DNA from: JAZDMK01 sp043800975
Lineage (GTDB): Bacteria; Bacteroidota; Bacteroidia; Bacteroidales; JAHJDW01
Assembly (NCBI GenBank): GCA_043800975.1
Contig: JAZDMK010000244.1
Coordinates: forward strand, 1-28,534
Direction: 5' to 3'
Length of the DNA stretch: 28,534 bases
Shown: positions 9,201-16,956 of the stretch, piece after piece
Position numbering within the stretch: position 1 is the stretch's first letter
Layout: the number at the start of each line of letters is the position of its first letter
Notes under the pieces: generated by a model
Databases searched by the model: none
Told to the model about the DNA's origin: nothing
Seen by the model: the letters and a program-made list of their open reading frames with translations, nothing else
Position numbers and translations under genes: made by a program

Positions 9201-10406
9201 TGGGCAAGTTACCAAGGCTTAACAGGCCAGATTGCCGGTGGTACCTGGGCTCCTTTCCGTTTGACAACCTATGAACGATACGGACCGGGCTGGGGTGGTG
9301 ATGATGGACCCATGAACACGAACCAAATGGTGTTCAATATGCTCAGAAATACAGAAAGTGTAGATGTTGTTTTGACAACAGATCAATCAAAGTGGACCCG
9401 CTGTCCGGTTGTTGAAACTTGTGATAATGATTTGTATGCTTCACCCCATGTTAACTATTTGTCTGAAGGGGGTGCTCTGAAACTCAGCCTTCGTAAACAT
9501 AAATCTATTAGTAAAACGGGTGTCTACGCTACCGGAACTTCAGCATCTAGTAATCCTGCCGATGCAAACTTTATCTCAGCTGACGGCATGGGCTGGTTCC
9601 CGGGTTATGTAATCAATGTAGAAACCGGAGAACGCCTGAATGTGGTTTTTGGTGAAAATTCATGGCTGCAGGGTGAGAATGGTCGCGATATGCTGTTCAA
9701 TCCAACCGAAAACATGGTAACCAATCTGTATCAGGTATTATTTGGCGGAATGCACTATTTATATGTACTGCGTCACAGTGGTGATGGCCCAACTGACATG
9801 CCTGCTTATGATTATGGACAAAGATCCTATGATAAACTGGTAACAGGTAATAAAATTGACAAACGCGTTGTGTATGCAAACGCTACATGGACAACTTTGG
9901 CAATGAAGCAACCCAATGTTGATTGGCTGAATAACGAGTGCAAGATTCGCTTGCGCGTTAACCGTCCTTATAAAGCAAATTATTCAACCTATGGTGCTAC
10001 AACTCCACAAAACGACAACCTGCCAATGTATCAATTCAGCACGAAGGATCTGATGACAATCAATAACGATTTGGCATCAGCTAAATCTGCACTTGATTTA
10101 ATCAGTGTGGTGCCGAATCCTTATTATGCTTTTTCAGCATATGAAGCTAACCAGTTGGATAGTCGTGTCAAGATTACCAATCTGCCTCAGAAGTGTGAAA
10201 TTACAATTTACACTATCAGCGGTACTTTGGTAAGGCGATATACAAAGGATGATATAATTACTTCTCTTGACTGGGATTTGAAAAACTCACAGAATATTCC
10301 GGTTGGAAGTGGCGTGTATCTTATCCATGTGAATGTGGAAGGGGTTGGAGAAAAAGTTGTTAAATTCTTTGGAACCATGCGTCCCGTTGACCTTGATTCT
10401 TATTGA
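6282..10406 (+). CDS. Giant secreted protein with T9SS-like C-terminal sorting domain
   Basis: About 1,374 residues. The ATG at 6282 gives a clean signal peptide (KNNFILKTFFITLLGLF, cleavage after AMA); an ATG at 6273 would add only MCI. The N-terminal region has aromatic, glycine-rich motifs (TGGDMWWDL, ALWMAGIDVNG). Near residue 195 is an acidic loop DNNANGEYEIQDGD that resembles a calcium-binding, dockerin-like loop. Cysteines are fairly frequent, which suits an exported protein. The last ~100 residues look like a T9SS type A sorting domain: VVPNPYY, ITIYTISGTLVRR, NIPVGSGVYLIHV, KVVKFFG. Unusually, about eleven residues (TMRPVDLDSY) follow the usual end. I know of no function for this family. 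The gene begins 29 bases after the receptor and ends 38 bases before the PorV/PorQ gene, so one operon is likely. It is probably displayed on, or released from, the surface near its receptor. Confidence 0.82.
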   Translation: MKNNFILKTFFITLLGLFLATNAMAKNTPFTNQQGEGHKVMATACKPASGTTDLDINNVRARINTGGDMWWDLQSVAKYEIPKGSKKHSMFSGALWMAGIDVNGQLKCAAQRYRGTGNDFWTGPLTTDGTASITSEQCDYYDKHYKITRAEVDQFVAWFNDPSAFPGYSVPASIINWPAHGNVALGEPKDLAPFFDNNANGEYEIQDGDYPYYDLYGTIDCHQGDGDRILYGDQTLWWVFNDKGNVHSETKGSPIGMEIRAQAFAFTTNDEINNMTFYNYQMINRSTYTLTGTYFSQWVDADLGFSDDDFTGCDVQRGLGYVYNGKSVDGSGKPDHYGANPPAVGVDFFQGPYMDKDLMDNPKGIDEGINGVNFGDGEIDNERFGMRRFVYHNRDGSNSAITDPIIAPHYYNLLRGIWKDNTRMLYGGNGHVSDPKACGPECDFMFPGNTDPQHWGTGYQIPNCNINDWTEETMGNLPLDRRFMHSAGPFTLEPNSVNFITVGIPWARATSGGPFASVNLLKMADDKCQSLFDNCFDILDGPDAPELTIQELDRELIIMIGNKYLTSNNYKEVYQETDPIIADSAVSVAYNYTPVDTIGGVIQYECETLITITHFDRLYRFEGYMVYQCKDATVTVADLENPDLARLAAQCDIKNGVSRIINYEFDESLSASIPKEKVNGANLGIKHSYQVYDDLFATNNKRLINHKKYYYMAIAYAYNNYKNYDPTDPLQLDGQKLPFKAGRKTGIGTSINAYSAIPHIPSPENGGTIIQAQYGYGPKITRIEGQGNGGNILDLTPESIDQLMSVSSAPFIILNPTYENNKGPVDIRVVDPLNVPDGDFTLKFNKDLVPSIDSASWVLTNTTTGQQWTSDKTIKVGNEQIITEIGLSIFIQQAVVPFFEISSEVCWDSLNNGFQEATTVYADSSKKWFGGVPDIDGSLDAFNWIRSGSDPASYGGKDDDEVYEKVLMGNSAFWASYQGLTGQIAGGTWAPFRLTTYERYGPGWGGDDGPMNTNQMVFNMLRNTESVDVVLTTDQSKWTRCPVVETCDNDLYASPHVNYLSEGGALKLSLRKHKSISKTGVYATGTSASSNPADANFISADGMGWFPGYVINVETGERLNVVFGENSWLQGENGRDMLFNPTENMVTNLYQVLFGGMHYLYVLRHSGDGPTDMPAYDYGQRSYDKLVTGNKIDKRVVYANATWTTLAMKQPNVDWLNNECKIRLRVNRPYKANYSTYGATTPQNDNLPMYQFSTKDLMTINNDLASAKSALDLISVVPNPYYAFSAYEANQLDSRVKITNLPQKCEITIYTISGTLVRRYTKDDIITSLDWDLKNSQNIPVGSGVYLIHVNVEGVGEKVVKFFGTMRPVDLDSY

Positions 10407-10444
10407 TGAAACTGTAATTGGTACTAACGATTTAATATACGAAC

Positions 10445-11494
10445 ATGAAGAAGTATCTCATTTTAATAGCAGCAGTAATATTCACAGGTACAGCAACGTT
10501 TGCAGGAAACCCTGACAGAGCCGGTCAGGCGGGTGCATCCCAATTGCTGATTAACCCCTGGGCAAAATGCTCGGGCTGGGGTGGCGCAAACGTAGCCTCA
10601 GTACGTGGATTGGAAAGCAATTATTTAAATATTGCCGGAACTGCATTCACGAAAAAAACAGAACTGCTTTTCTCAAATACCCAGTGGCTTGCTGGAACAG
10701 ATATTCAAATTAATGCTTTCGGAATTACCCAGAAAATTGGTAAAGAAGGATCCGGTGGGGTTATTGGTTTGAGCATTATGTCAATGAGTATGGGTGAAAT
10801 TCCTATTACAACGGTAGAACAGCCTGAAGGTGGTATTGGAACTTTTTCTCCAAACCTGATGAATATCAGCCTTTCATATGCCAAGGCATTTTCTAACAGT
10901 ATTTATGGTGGTGTGAATTTCCGCGTTATCAATGAAAATGTCTCCGATATTAAAGGACAGGGCATGGCAATTGACGCAGGCATTCAGTATGTTACTGGCG
11001 AAATGGAAAACATTAAATTTGGAATTTCTTTGAAAAACGTTGGAACCCGTATGAAATACAATGGTGACGGCCTTTCTTTCAGAGGATATGTGCCCGGTCA
11101 GGCAAATGCCATGACTGTTGCACAACGTTCCAGTGATTTCGAATTACCTTCCCTGATTAATATTGGTGGAGCTTATGATTTCCTGTTTAGTGAAAAACAT
11201 ACCCTAACCTTGGCGGGAGCATTTACATCTAACTCCTTTACAAAAGACCAGTATGTTGGTGGACTTGAATATGCTTTCAACAAAATGTTCTTCCTGCGTT
11301 GTGGTTATATGTATGAAACCGGAAACACAAATACTGCTGAAAGAACAAATGTGCTTACCGGGATTAATGGAGGATTATCCATAGCACTACCCGTTAACAA
11401 AGAGAAAAATTCCACTATTGAGTTGGATTATTCTTACCGTACATCGAACCCATTCAATGGAGTACACTCTTTTGGTGCTCGCATTAATCTGTAA
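10445..11494 (+). CDS. PorV/PorQ-family outer-membrane protein
   Basis: A 349-residue predicted beta-barrel. The signal peptide is MKKYLILIAAVIFTGTATFA. The mature N-terminus carries the family pattern (GQAGASQLLINPWAK, SGWGGANVASVRGLES, YLNIAG) seen in PorV, PorQ and related UPF0164 proteins, followed by alternating beta-strands. It ends in SFGARINL, a plausible barrel-end signal. In characterised T9SS, PorV binds sorting domains of cargo at the SprA/Sov translocon and carries them to the PorU attachment complex; PorQ is a related accessory protein. This one sits directly behind a cargo-like gene instead of with core T9SS genes, so it may be a paralogue devoted to that cargo. A terminator begins 27 bases after the stop. 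The family call is firm; the dedicated role is inference. Confidence 0.85.
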   Translation: MKKYLILIAAVIFTGTATFAGNPDRAGQAGASQLLINPWAKCSGWGGANVASVRGLESNYLNIAGTAFTKKTELLFSNTQWLAGTDIQINAFGITQKIGKEGSGGVIGLSIMSMSMGEIPITTVEQPEGGIGTFSPNLMNISLSYAKAFSNSIYGGVNFRVINENVSDIKGQGMAIDAGIQYVTGEMENIKFGISLKNVGTRMKYNGDGLSFRGYVPGQANAMTVAQRSSDFELPSLINIGGAYDFLFSEKHTLTLAGAFTSNSFTKDQYVGGLEYAFNKMFFLRCGYMYETGNTNTAERTNVLTGINGGLSIALPVNKEKNSTIELDYSYRTSNPFNGVHSFGARINL

Positions 11495-11521
11495 AAGAAT
11501 AATTTTATTAATTAACTATTT

Positions 11522-11555
11522 AAAAAGAGTCCCGCTTCACAGCGGGATTCTTTTT
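11522..11555 (+). terminator. Intrinsic terminator after the receptor cassette
   Basis: GAGTCCCGC (11527-11535) pairs with GCGGGATTC (11542-11550) across the loop TTCACA, with one G-T wobble. Five As precede the stem and five Ts follow it, so it could act on both strands. It separates the surface cassette from greA. Confidence 0.88.
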
Positions 11556-11586
11556 CGTTTTATTAATCCCTCCTATCACTAATATT

Positions 11587-12060
11587 ATGGCTAAAGTTAC
11601 CTATTACACGGCAGAAGGAATGAAGAAACTTCAGGAAGAACTGGATTATCTGAAAAGCACAGGAAGATCTTTAATTTCCGCACAAATTGCAGAGGCTCGA
11701 GATAAAGGCGATCTTTCTGAAAATGCAGAGTATGATGCAGCCAAAGATGCACAGGGTATGCTTGAAATGAAAATTTCCAACCTTGAAGGTCTGCTTAGAG
11801 TTGCAAGGATTGTTGACGAAAAGAAAATCGATACATCCAAAGTAATGATCTGCTCAATTGTTAAAATCAGAAATATTAAAACTAAGGCTGTCATGAAGTA
11901 TACGCTGGTTTCTGAAAAAGAAGCGGATCTGAAGGCAGGTAAGATATCAGTCAGTTCTCCTATTGGAATGTCTCTGATAGGAAAAAAACTGGGTGATAAA
12001 GTAGATGTGGAAGCTCCAGCAGGAACCATCAAACTTGAAATTATCGAAATTTCACGCTAG
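11587..12060 (+). CDS. greA: Transcription elongation factor GreA
   Basis: A 157-residue protein of standard GreA length. The N-terminal coiled coil carries the tip loop with the two acidic residues that stimulate transcript cleavage by RNA polymerase (D42 and E45 in GDLSENAEYDAAK). The C-terminal FKBP-like domain ends in SPIGMSLIGKKLGDKVDVEAPAGTIK and binds near the polymerase secondary channel. By family it rescues backtracked complexes. The HIT gene starts two bases after its stop codon, so the two are almost surely co-transcribed. Confidence 0.97.
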   Translation: MAKVTYYTAEGMKKLQEELDYLKSTGRSLISAQIAEARDKGDLSENAEYDAAKDAQGMLEMKISNLEGLLRVARIVDEKKIDTSKVMICSIVKIRNIKTKAVMKYTLVSEKEADLKAGKISVSSPIGMSLIGKKLGDKVDVEAPAGTIKLEIIEISR

Positions 12061-12062
12061 TT

Positions 12063-12464
12063 ATGCCTTCCGTTTTTTCACGAATTGTAAGTGGTGAGAT
12101 TCCCGCCTGGAAAGTTGCTGAAACAAGCGACTTTCTCGCCTTCCACGATGTTTTCCCATTGGTAAAAGGCCATATTCTTGTTATACCCAAAAAGGAAACG
12201 GATTACATTTTCGATATTGAAAGTAAGGAATACGCAGCTTTATTCTTGTTTGCGAAAAAAGTGGCTGTAGCAGTTAAAGCAGTTATTCCTTGCAAAAAAG
12301 TGGGTATAGCTGTGATTGGTTTAGAAGTTCCTCATGCGCACATACATCTGGTTCCTATGAATGAAATGGACGATATTAATTTCTCAAGACCCAAAATTAA
12401 ACTGGCAGATGAAGAAATGTCTTCGATCTGTAAAGCCATTTCTGAAGAATTCAATAAAATGTAA
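12063..12464 (+). CDS. HIT-family (histidine triad) nucleotide hydrolase
   Basis: A 133-residue protein with the histidine triad HAHIHLV at 91-97 and the N-terminal pattern FSRIVSGEIPAWKVAE, FLAFHDVFPLVKGHILVIPK that is typical of HINT-type HIT proteins. These homodimers hydrolyse phosphoramidate bonds in adenosine nucleotides such as AMP-lysine; the physiological substrate in bacteria is mostly unsettled. It follows greA by two bases. It ends just before the convergent ruvC gene (16 bases) with no clear terminator between them. Confidence 0.95.
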   Translation: MPSVFSRIVSGEIPAWKVAETSDFLAFHDVFPLVKGHILVIPKKETDYIFDIESKEYAALFLFAKKVAVAVKAVIPCKKVGIAVIGLEVPHAHIHLVPMNEMDDINFSRPKIKLADEEMSSICKAISEEFNKM

Positions 12465-12480
12465 TTCGAGATTAATTAAG

Positions 12481-13047
12481 CTATTTTGCAAGCTTATCCG
12501 GGTTGTTCTTAAGGTAGGCGTCCCATCCTGTATGTTTTTCCTGTGTACCCAGCCCTTTGGCTTGAAAATGATGGCAAATTGCCACGCCAATCGCATCCGT
12601 TGCATCCAGAAACTTGGGGGATTCTTCCAGATGAAGCATATTCTTAATCATGTACGCCACTTGTTCCTTCGAACAGCTTCCGTTTCCGGTAATAGACTGT
12701 TTTATTTTTCTGGGTGAATACTCAATAACAGGAATGTTACGATATAATGCAGCTGCCATAGCAACGCCTTGAGCGCGCCCCAGTTTCAGCATCGACTGAA
12801 CATTCTTTCCAAAAAAAGGTGCCTCAATAGCCAGTTCATCAGGCTTGTATTCATCTATTAGTTCTAAAACCCGACTGAATATGGTTTTTAGTTTAAGTTG
12901 CTGGTTGGTCAGCTTTTCCATACGAACAACACCCATTCCTACAAGGCTTATCTTCTGGCCTACAACTCGGATAGCGCCATAACCCAGCACATTTGTGCCC
13001 GGGTCTATGCCCATTATCACCGATTCCAGAGCTTGCTTTTGTATCAT
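12481..13047 (-). CDS. ruvC: Crossover junction endodeoxyribonuclease RuvC
   Basis: A 188-residue Holliday-junction resolvase. The four catalytic acids are visible: D15 (MGIDPGTNVLGYG), E75 (ELAIEAPFFGKN), D148 and D151 (FLDATDAIGVA). The conserved GNGSCSKEQV motif (121-130) is also present. As a dimer with RuvAB it cuts four-way junctions during recombinational repair. The frame is open further upstream to 13125, but the ATG at 13045-13047 gives the normal length. The gene is divergent from the membrane protein at 13104, with only 56 bases between the starts, so their promoters must overlap. Confidence 0.95.
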   Translation of the reverse strand: MIQKQALESVIMGIDPGTNVLGYGAIRVVGQKISLVGMGVVRMEKLTNQQLKLKTIFSRVLELIDEYKPDELAIEAPFFGKNVQSMLKLGRAQGVAMAAALYRNIPVIEYSPRKIKQSITGNGSCSKEQVAYMIKNMLHLEESPKFLDATDAIGVAICHHFQAKGLGTQEKHTGWDAYLKNNPDKLAK

Positions 13048-13060
13048 CAGATTCTTTTCC

Positions 13061-13092
13061 TTTGTAAAATTAATCTTTTCAATGTAATTTCG
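13061..13092 (+). promoter_or_regulatory. Candidate promoter for the flippase-like/glycosyltransferase pair
   Basis: TTTG (13061-13064), 20 bases, then TAATTTCG (13085-13092), 7 of 8 positions of TAnnTTTG. Transcription would begin near 13099, only a few bases before the TTG start codons at 13104 and 13107, giving a very short leader. Confidence 0.4.
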
Positions 13093-13103
13093 GTAAAAAT
13101 TGA

Positions 13104-14099
13104 TTGTTGGATACAAATTCTTCAAATAGAAAAAAACACTGGCTTTCCCTTTTGATTAAAGTGCTTCTGGGATTAGCTGCATTGTGTTATATCGTCTGGC
13201 AATTCATGTATACAAAAGCGTCAGAAAGTGTCTGGGTCATGTTTCATGATATAGGTAAAGATGAAGATTTTACAAAAATAATTTTTTTGGTGCTTATCCT
13301 AATGCTCGTCAACTGGGGCATTGAAGCATTAAAATGGAAGTTGCTAATTAAAAAAATTGAACGAATAACATTTGGCAAAGCAGTATTGGCAGTTCTTTCA
13401 GGACTTGCACTGGGAGTTTTAACACCCAACCGGATCGGTGAATTTTTAGGAAGAATCATGTCGGTCGAAAAATCCGACAGACGCCAGGCTTTTGCAGCTT
13501 CCGTTGCAGGAAGTTTCTCGCAGCTGCTGATAACATTGTTGTTTGGAGCCTTTGCCATGATCTGGTATTTTTCGGTTTTCTCATCATCGGCAGGTGAAAT
13601 AAATGCCATTGTTCTGTATTCTCTCATCTTTTCATTTGTGATTTGTGCATTGTTGGTATTGCTGATGTATTTTAATCTGGGTGCTTTGCACCGTAGCAAT
13701 CCTACCAAGAAATGGTCGCAAAAAATAAATAAATTTACGCAGGCCTTCACTTTTTATAATCGCTGGGAACTATTGCTGGTGCTTGTTTTAAGCATGATCA
13801 GGTATGTTGTTTTTTCATTTCAGTTTTATCTGCTGTTAAACTTTTTTGGTTGCGATCTGAAATTTGAAGTTGCGATGCAATTCATAGCAATAATTTATTT
13901 TGTAGTTGCATTGATACCTACTGTTGCGCTTACAGAAATAGGAGTGAAGGGATCCGCCGCTGTTTTTTTTCTGTCTGCATATACCGGAAATGAAGCCGGC
14001 ATTCTGGCCGCATCCTTTTCTATTTGGCTGATAAACCTTGCTATTCCAGCATCAATAGGCGCAATTTTATTATACAGAGTTAAGATATTTAAAAAATGA
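13104..14099 (+). CDS. Flippase-like membrane protein (LPG-synthase TM / UPF0104 family)
   Basis: A 331-residue polytopic protein with about eight hydrophobic segments. It resembles the membrane half of lysylphosphatidylglycerol synthases (UPF0104/YbhN-like), with GLALGVLTPNRIGEFLGR as the conserved stretch and ALIPTVALTEIGVKGSAAV near the end; the soluble aminoacyl-transferase domain is absent. Family members are thought to flip lipids or lipid-linked sugars. The start is TTG at 13104 (or 13107): a stop codon lies directly upstream, and the first in-frame ATG would remove the first membrane segment. The stop overlaps the next ATG by four bases (ATGA), implying translational coupling with the glycosyltransferase, so both probably serve one glycolipid. 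Confidence 0.82.
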   Translation: MLDTNSSNRKKHWLSLLIKVLLGLAALCYIVWQFMYTKASESVWVMFHDIGKDEDFTKIIFLVLILMLVNWGIEALKWKLLIKKIERITFGKAVLAVLSGLALGVLTPNRIGEFLGRIMSVEKSDRRQAFAASVAGSFSQLLITLLFGAFAMIWYFSVFSSSAGEINAIVLYSLIFSFVICALLVLLMYFNLGALHRSNPTKKWSQKINKFTQAFTFYNRWELLLVLVLSMIRYVVFSFQFYLLLNFFGCDLKFEVAMQFIAIIYFVVALIPTVALTEIGVKGSAAVFFLSAYTGNEAGILAASFSIWLINLAIPASIGAILLYRVKIFKK

Positions 14100-15238
14100 T
14101 TTCCACTGCCGAATTCATTCTGGTCGCGTTTCTGATCATACTGCTTTCGTATGTAGTTATGATAATTGTCTTTTCATGGTTCTGGGGAAAAGAAAATAGT
14201 GTGACAACCCCAAGCAGCATAGAAACCAAAACAATTACTGTAATTATTCCGGTCAGAAACGAAGAGAATAATCTTGCAAAATGCCTGGATAGCTTGATGA
14301 ATCAAGATTATCCAAAGGATAAGTTTTCAGTTGTTGTTGCTGAAAATGGATCAATGGATAATACGATAGAAATTGCAAAAAAATACGCCGAAACTTTTTC
14401 AAATATTTATTTTTTTCAAGTTGTTTGTAATGCAGAAATGCATGCAAAGAAAAAAGCGATCACACAGGCAATAGGAAGCTCTTCATCTGAATATATTATT
14501 CTTACCGATGCCGATTGTACACATAGTCCGCAATGGTTGTCTGTTATGGCTTCCCGCATGGAACAAAAAAAATGCGCTATGCTTTCTGGTCCCGTGATTT
14601 CCAAAAATGAAAATGGATTTGTTTCAAAACTGATTCAGCTAGATCATTTAAGTTTGATGGCATCCGGCGGAGCATCCATTCTTTCAGGCAGACCCCTCAT
14701 GTGTAGCGCTGCAAACCTGGCTTTTCGCAGAGAAGATTTTTTTGTGGTAGAAGGTTATAAAGGATATGAAACGCTATCATCGGGTGATGATGTTTTTCTG
14801 ATGCATAATTTTAAAAAGAAAAAACTAAACATTGATTTTATCAAATCGTACGACGTAATCATAGAAACTGCAGGCTCTTCAGCAATCAGTTCTTTTTTCT
14901 CACAGCGATCACGCTGGGCATCAAAATCAAAACATTATCCGGGTTTTTTTCCAAAAGCAATTGCTTTGCTTGTTTTATTTGCATCCGTATTGGTAATCGC
15001 TTCTTATATTCTGATTCTTCTAAATCCAATGCAGTATTTGATTTTGCTTGCTGTTCCGATTTTGAAAATGATTGTTGATTTTGTTTTTTTATTTCAGGCT
15101 TCCTCATTTGTCAGAAGGAAAAATCTTATGTGGTTTTTTATTCCGACCTTTTTATTATATCCTTTTTATGTACTGACAACCTTTGTTATCAGTATTTTCA
15201 GCAAGCCTCAGTGGAAAGGAACGCCGGTCAGTAAATAA
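14096..15238 (+). CDS. Membrane-anchored family 2 glycosyltransferase
   Basis: A 380-residue GT2 enzyme. A membrane segment at about 5-30 precedes the catalytic domain (about 45-280), which has VIIPVRNEENNLAKCLDSL, VVVAENGSMDNT, the metal-binding D-x-D at 138-140 (LTDADC) and a QxxRW motif (Q270 to W274, QRSRWASK) typical of processive or lipid-linked enzymes. Two or three hydrophobic segments end the protein. It should transfer a sugar from a nucleotide donor to a lipid or lipid-linked acceptor at the cytoplasmic face of the inner membrane. It is translationally coupled to the flippase-like protein. Donor and acceptor are unknown. Confidence 0.9.
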   Translation: MISTAEFILVAFLIILLSYVVMIIVFSWFWGKENSVTTPSSIETKTITVIIPVRNEENNLAKCLDSLMNQDYPKDKFSVVVAENGSMDNTIEIAKKYAETFSNIYFFQVVCNAEMHAKKKAITQAIGSSSSEYIILTDADCTHSPQWLSVMASRMEQKKCAMLSGPVISKNENGFVSKLIQLDHLSLMASGGASILSGRPLMCSAANLAFRREDFFVVEGYKGYETLSSGDDVFLMHNFKKKKLNIDFIKSYDVIIETAGSSAISSFFSQRSRWASKSKHYPGFFPKAIALLVLFASVLVIASYILILLNPMQYLILLAVPILKMIVDFVFLFQASSFVRRKNLMWFFIPTFLLYPFYVLTTFVISIFSKPQWKGTPVSK

Positions 15239-15268
15239 AAAAAGCCCTTCCTGAGAAGAGCTTTTTTT
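15237..15268. terminator. Bidirectional intrinsic terminator between the glycosyltransferase gene and groL
   Basis: Seven As, then a hairpin AGC-C-CTTC / GAAG-A-GCT with a CTGA loop and one mismatch, then seven Ts. The symmetric A and T tracts let it serve both convergent genes. Its first bases overlap the glycosyltransferase stop codon. Confidence 0.8.
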
Positions 15269-15290
15269 GTGATAATTATGACTTGGACGA

Positions 15291-16925
15291 TTAGTAGTCC
15301 ATTCCCATTCCGCCACCTGGCATTGGGGGCATCATCGGTGCATTCTTTTCTTTCTTGTCGACAAGAACACATTCAGTGGTCAGAAGCATACCGGCAATAG
15401 AAGCAGCATGCTCAAGTGCAACGCGGGTTACCTTGGTAGGATCAATAACGCCTGCATCATACAGTTTTTCGAAAACTTCAGTTCTGGCATTGAAACCAAA
15501 ATCATCTTTTCCTTCTTTCACTTTCTGAACGATGATAGATCCTTCGATTCCTGCATTAGCAACAATCTGACGAAGGGGTTCTTCCAGCGCACGGCGGATG
15601 ATGGCAATACCTGTATTTTCATCTTCGTTTACGCCTTTCAGTTTTTCCAAAGCAGCCAGCGCGCGGATATAAGCAACACCACCTCCAGGAACAATACCTT
15701 CTTCAACAGCTGCGCGTGTAGCATGCAATGCATCGTCAACGCGTGCTTTCTTTTCTTTCATTTCAACTTCAGTGGTAGCACCAACATAAATAACAGCTAC
15801 ACCACCCGAAAGTTTGGCAAGACGTTCCTGCAGTTTTTCTTTATCATAATCAGAAGTTGATGTTTCAATCTGTGCTTTGATTTGATTTACGCGTGCTGTG
15901 ATATTTGCTTTTTCACCCTTGCCGTTTACAACCGTTGTGTTGTCTTTATCAATCGTGATTTTTTCAGCCTGTCCGAGGTAAGTGAGGTCAGCATTTTCAA
16001 GTTTGTAACCTTGTTCTTCGCTGATAACAGTACCACCTGTAAGGATAGCAATATCTTCCAGCATCGCTTTGCGGCGATCACCAAATCCGGGAGCCTTTAC
16101 AGCTGCAATCTTCAAAGAGCCGCGCAGTTTGTTTACAACCAGTGTTGCCAGCGCTTCACCTTCTACGTCTTCAGCCATAATTAATAAAGGACGTCCACTC
16201 TGAACTTCTTTTTCCAGAACCGGAAGAAGATCTTTCATGTTGGATATTTTCTTGTCGTAAATCAGGATATATGGATTTTCCAGAACGGTTTCCATCTTAT
16301 CTGCATCGGTGATGAAATAAGGAGAAATATAACCGCGGTCAAACTGCATACCTTCTACAACTTTCACTTCGGTTTCAATTCCTTTGGCTTCTTCAATCGT
16401 GATAACGCCTTCTTTCTTCACTTTGCCCATAGCTTCAGCAATCAGTTTCCCGATATTGCTGTCGTTGTTGGCAGAAATTGTAGCAACCTGTTCGATTTTA
16501 TTGTCACTGTCACCAACTGTTTTTGATTGTGATTTCAGATGAGCAACAACCGCTTCAGTAGCTTTTTCAATGCCGCGTTTCAGATCCATTGGATTGGCAC
16601 CGGCAGCCACATTTTTAATTCCGGTTGCAATGATTGACTGTGCAAGTACAGTTGCTGTAGTTGTTCCGTCACCGGCTACATCCGCTGTTTTTGATGCAAC
16701 TTCTTTCACCATCTGGGCACCCATGTTTGCTACAGGTTCATCCAGCTCAATTTCTTTTGCTACAGTAACACCGTCTTTGGTAATCATCGGTGCACCGTAT
16801 TTTTTATCAATGATCACATTGCGTCCTTTGGGACCCAGTGTTACTTTTACTGCATTCGCTAATGCATCCACGCCCTTTTTCAGTTCGTCGCGTGATTCGA
16901 TGTCAAATAAAATTTCTTTTGCCAT
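15291..16925 (-). CDS. groL: Chaperonin GroEL (Hsp60)
   Basis: A 544-residue chaperonin subunit of standard length. It shows the N-terminal AKEILFDIESRDELKKGVDAL, the nucleotide-binding KVTLGPKGRNV and DVAGDGTTTATVLAQSI, the apical-domain region FDRGYISPYFITD, and the Gly/Met-rich tail (PPMPGGGMGMDY). Fourteen-subunit double rings fold proteins with GroES and ATP in the cytoplasm. It lies 31 bases behind groS, in the common groS-groL order, and seems to be the only chaperonin in the window. No CIRCE element was found upstream. Confidence 0.99.
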   Translation of the reverse strand: MAKEILFDIESRDELKKGVDALANAVKVTLGPKGRNVIIDKKYGAPMITKDGVTVAKEIELDEPVANMGAQMVKEVASKTADVAGDGTTTATVLAQSIIATGIKNVAAGANPMDLKRGIEKATEAVVAHLKSQSKTVGDSDNKIEQVATISANNDSNIGKLIAEAMGKVKKEGVITIEEAKGIETEVKVVEGMQFDRGYISPYFITDADKMETVLENPYILIYDKKISNMKDLLPVLEKEVQSGRPLLIMAEDVEGEALATLVVNKLRGSLKIAAVKAPGFGDRRKAMLEDIAILTGGTVISEEQGYKLENADLTYLGQAEKITIDKDNTTVVNGKGEKANITARVNQIKAQIETSTSDYDKEKLQERLAKLSGGVAVIYVGATTEVEMKEKKARVDDALHATRAAVEEGIVPGGGVAYIRALAALEKLKGVNEDENTGIAIIRRALEEPLRQIVANAGIEGSIIVQKVKEGKDDFGFNARTEVFEKLYDAGVIDPTKVTRVALEHAASIAGMLLTTECVLVDKKEKNAPMMPPMPGGGMGMDY

Positions 16926-16956
16926 TGTTTATAATGTTATTAAAGTTTACAGTTAA

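Noticed and set aside
11646..12032. 128-codon open frame antisense to greA
   Set aside because: It lies wholly inside a certain gene, has low-complexity Ser/Ile-rich sequence and no family resemblance.
13244..13750. 168-codon open frame antisense to the flippase-like gene
   Set aside because: It mirrors the codon pattern of the membrane protein and has no recognisable motif or start context.
16570..16956. 128-codon open frame antisense to groL
   Set aside because: It is a shadow of the highly biased groL codons; its product is Ser/Ala/Thr-rich without domain features.
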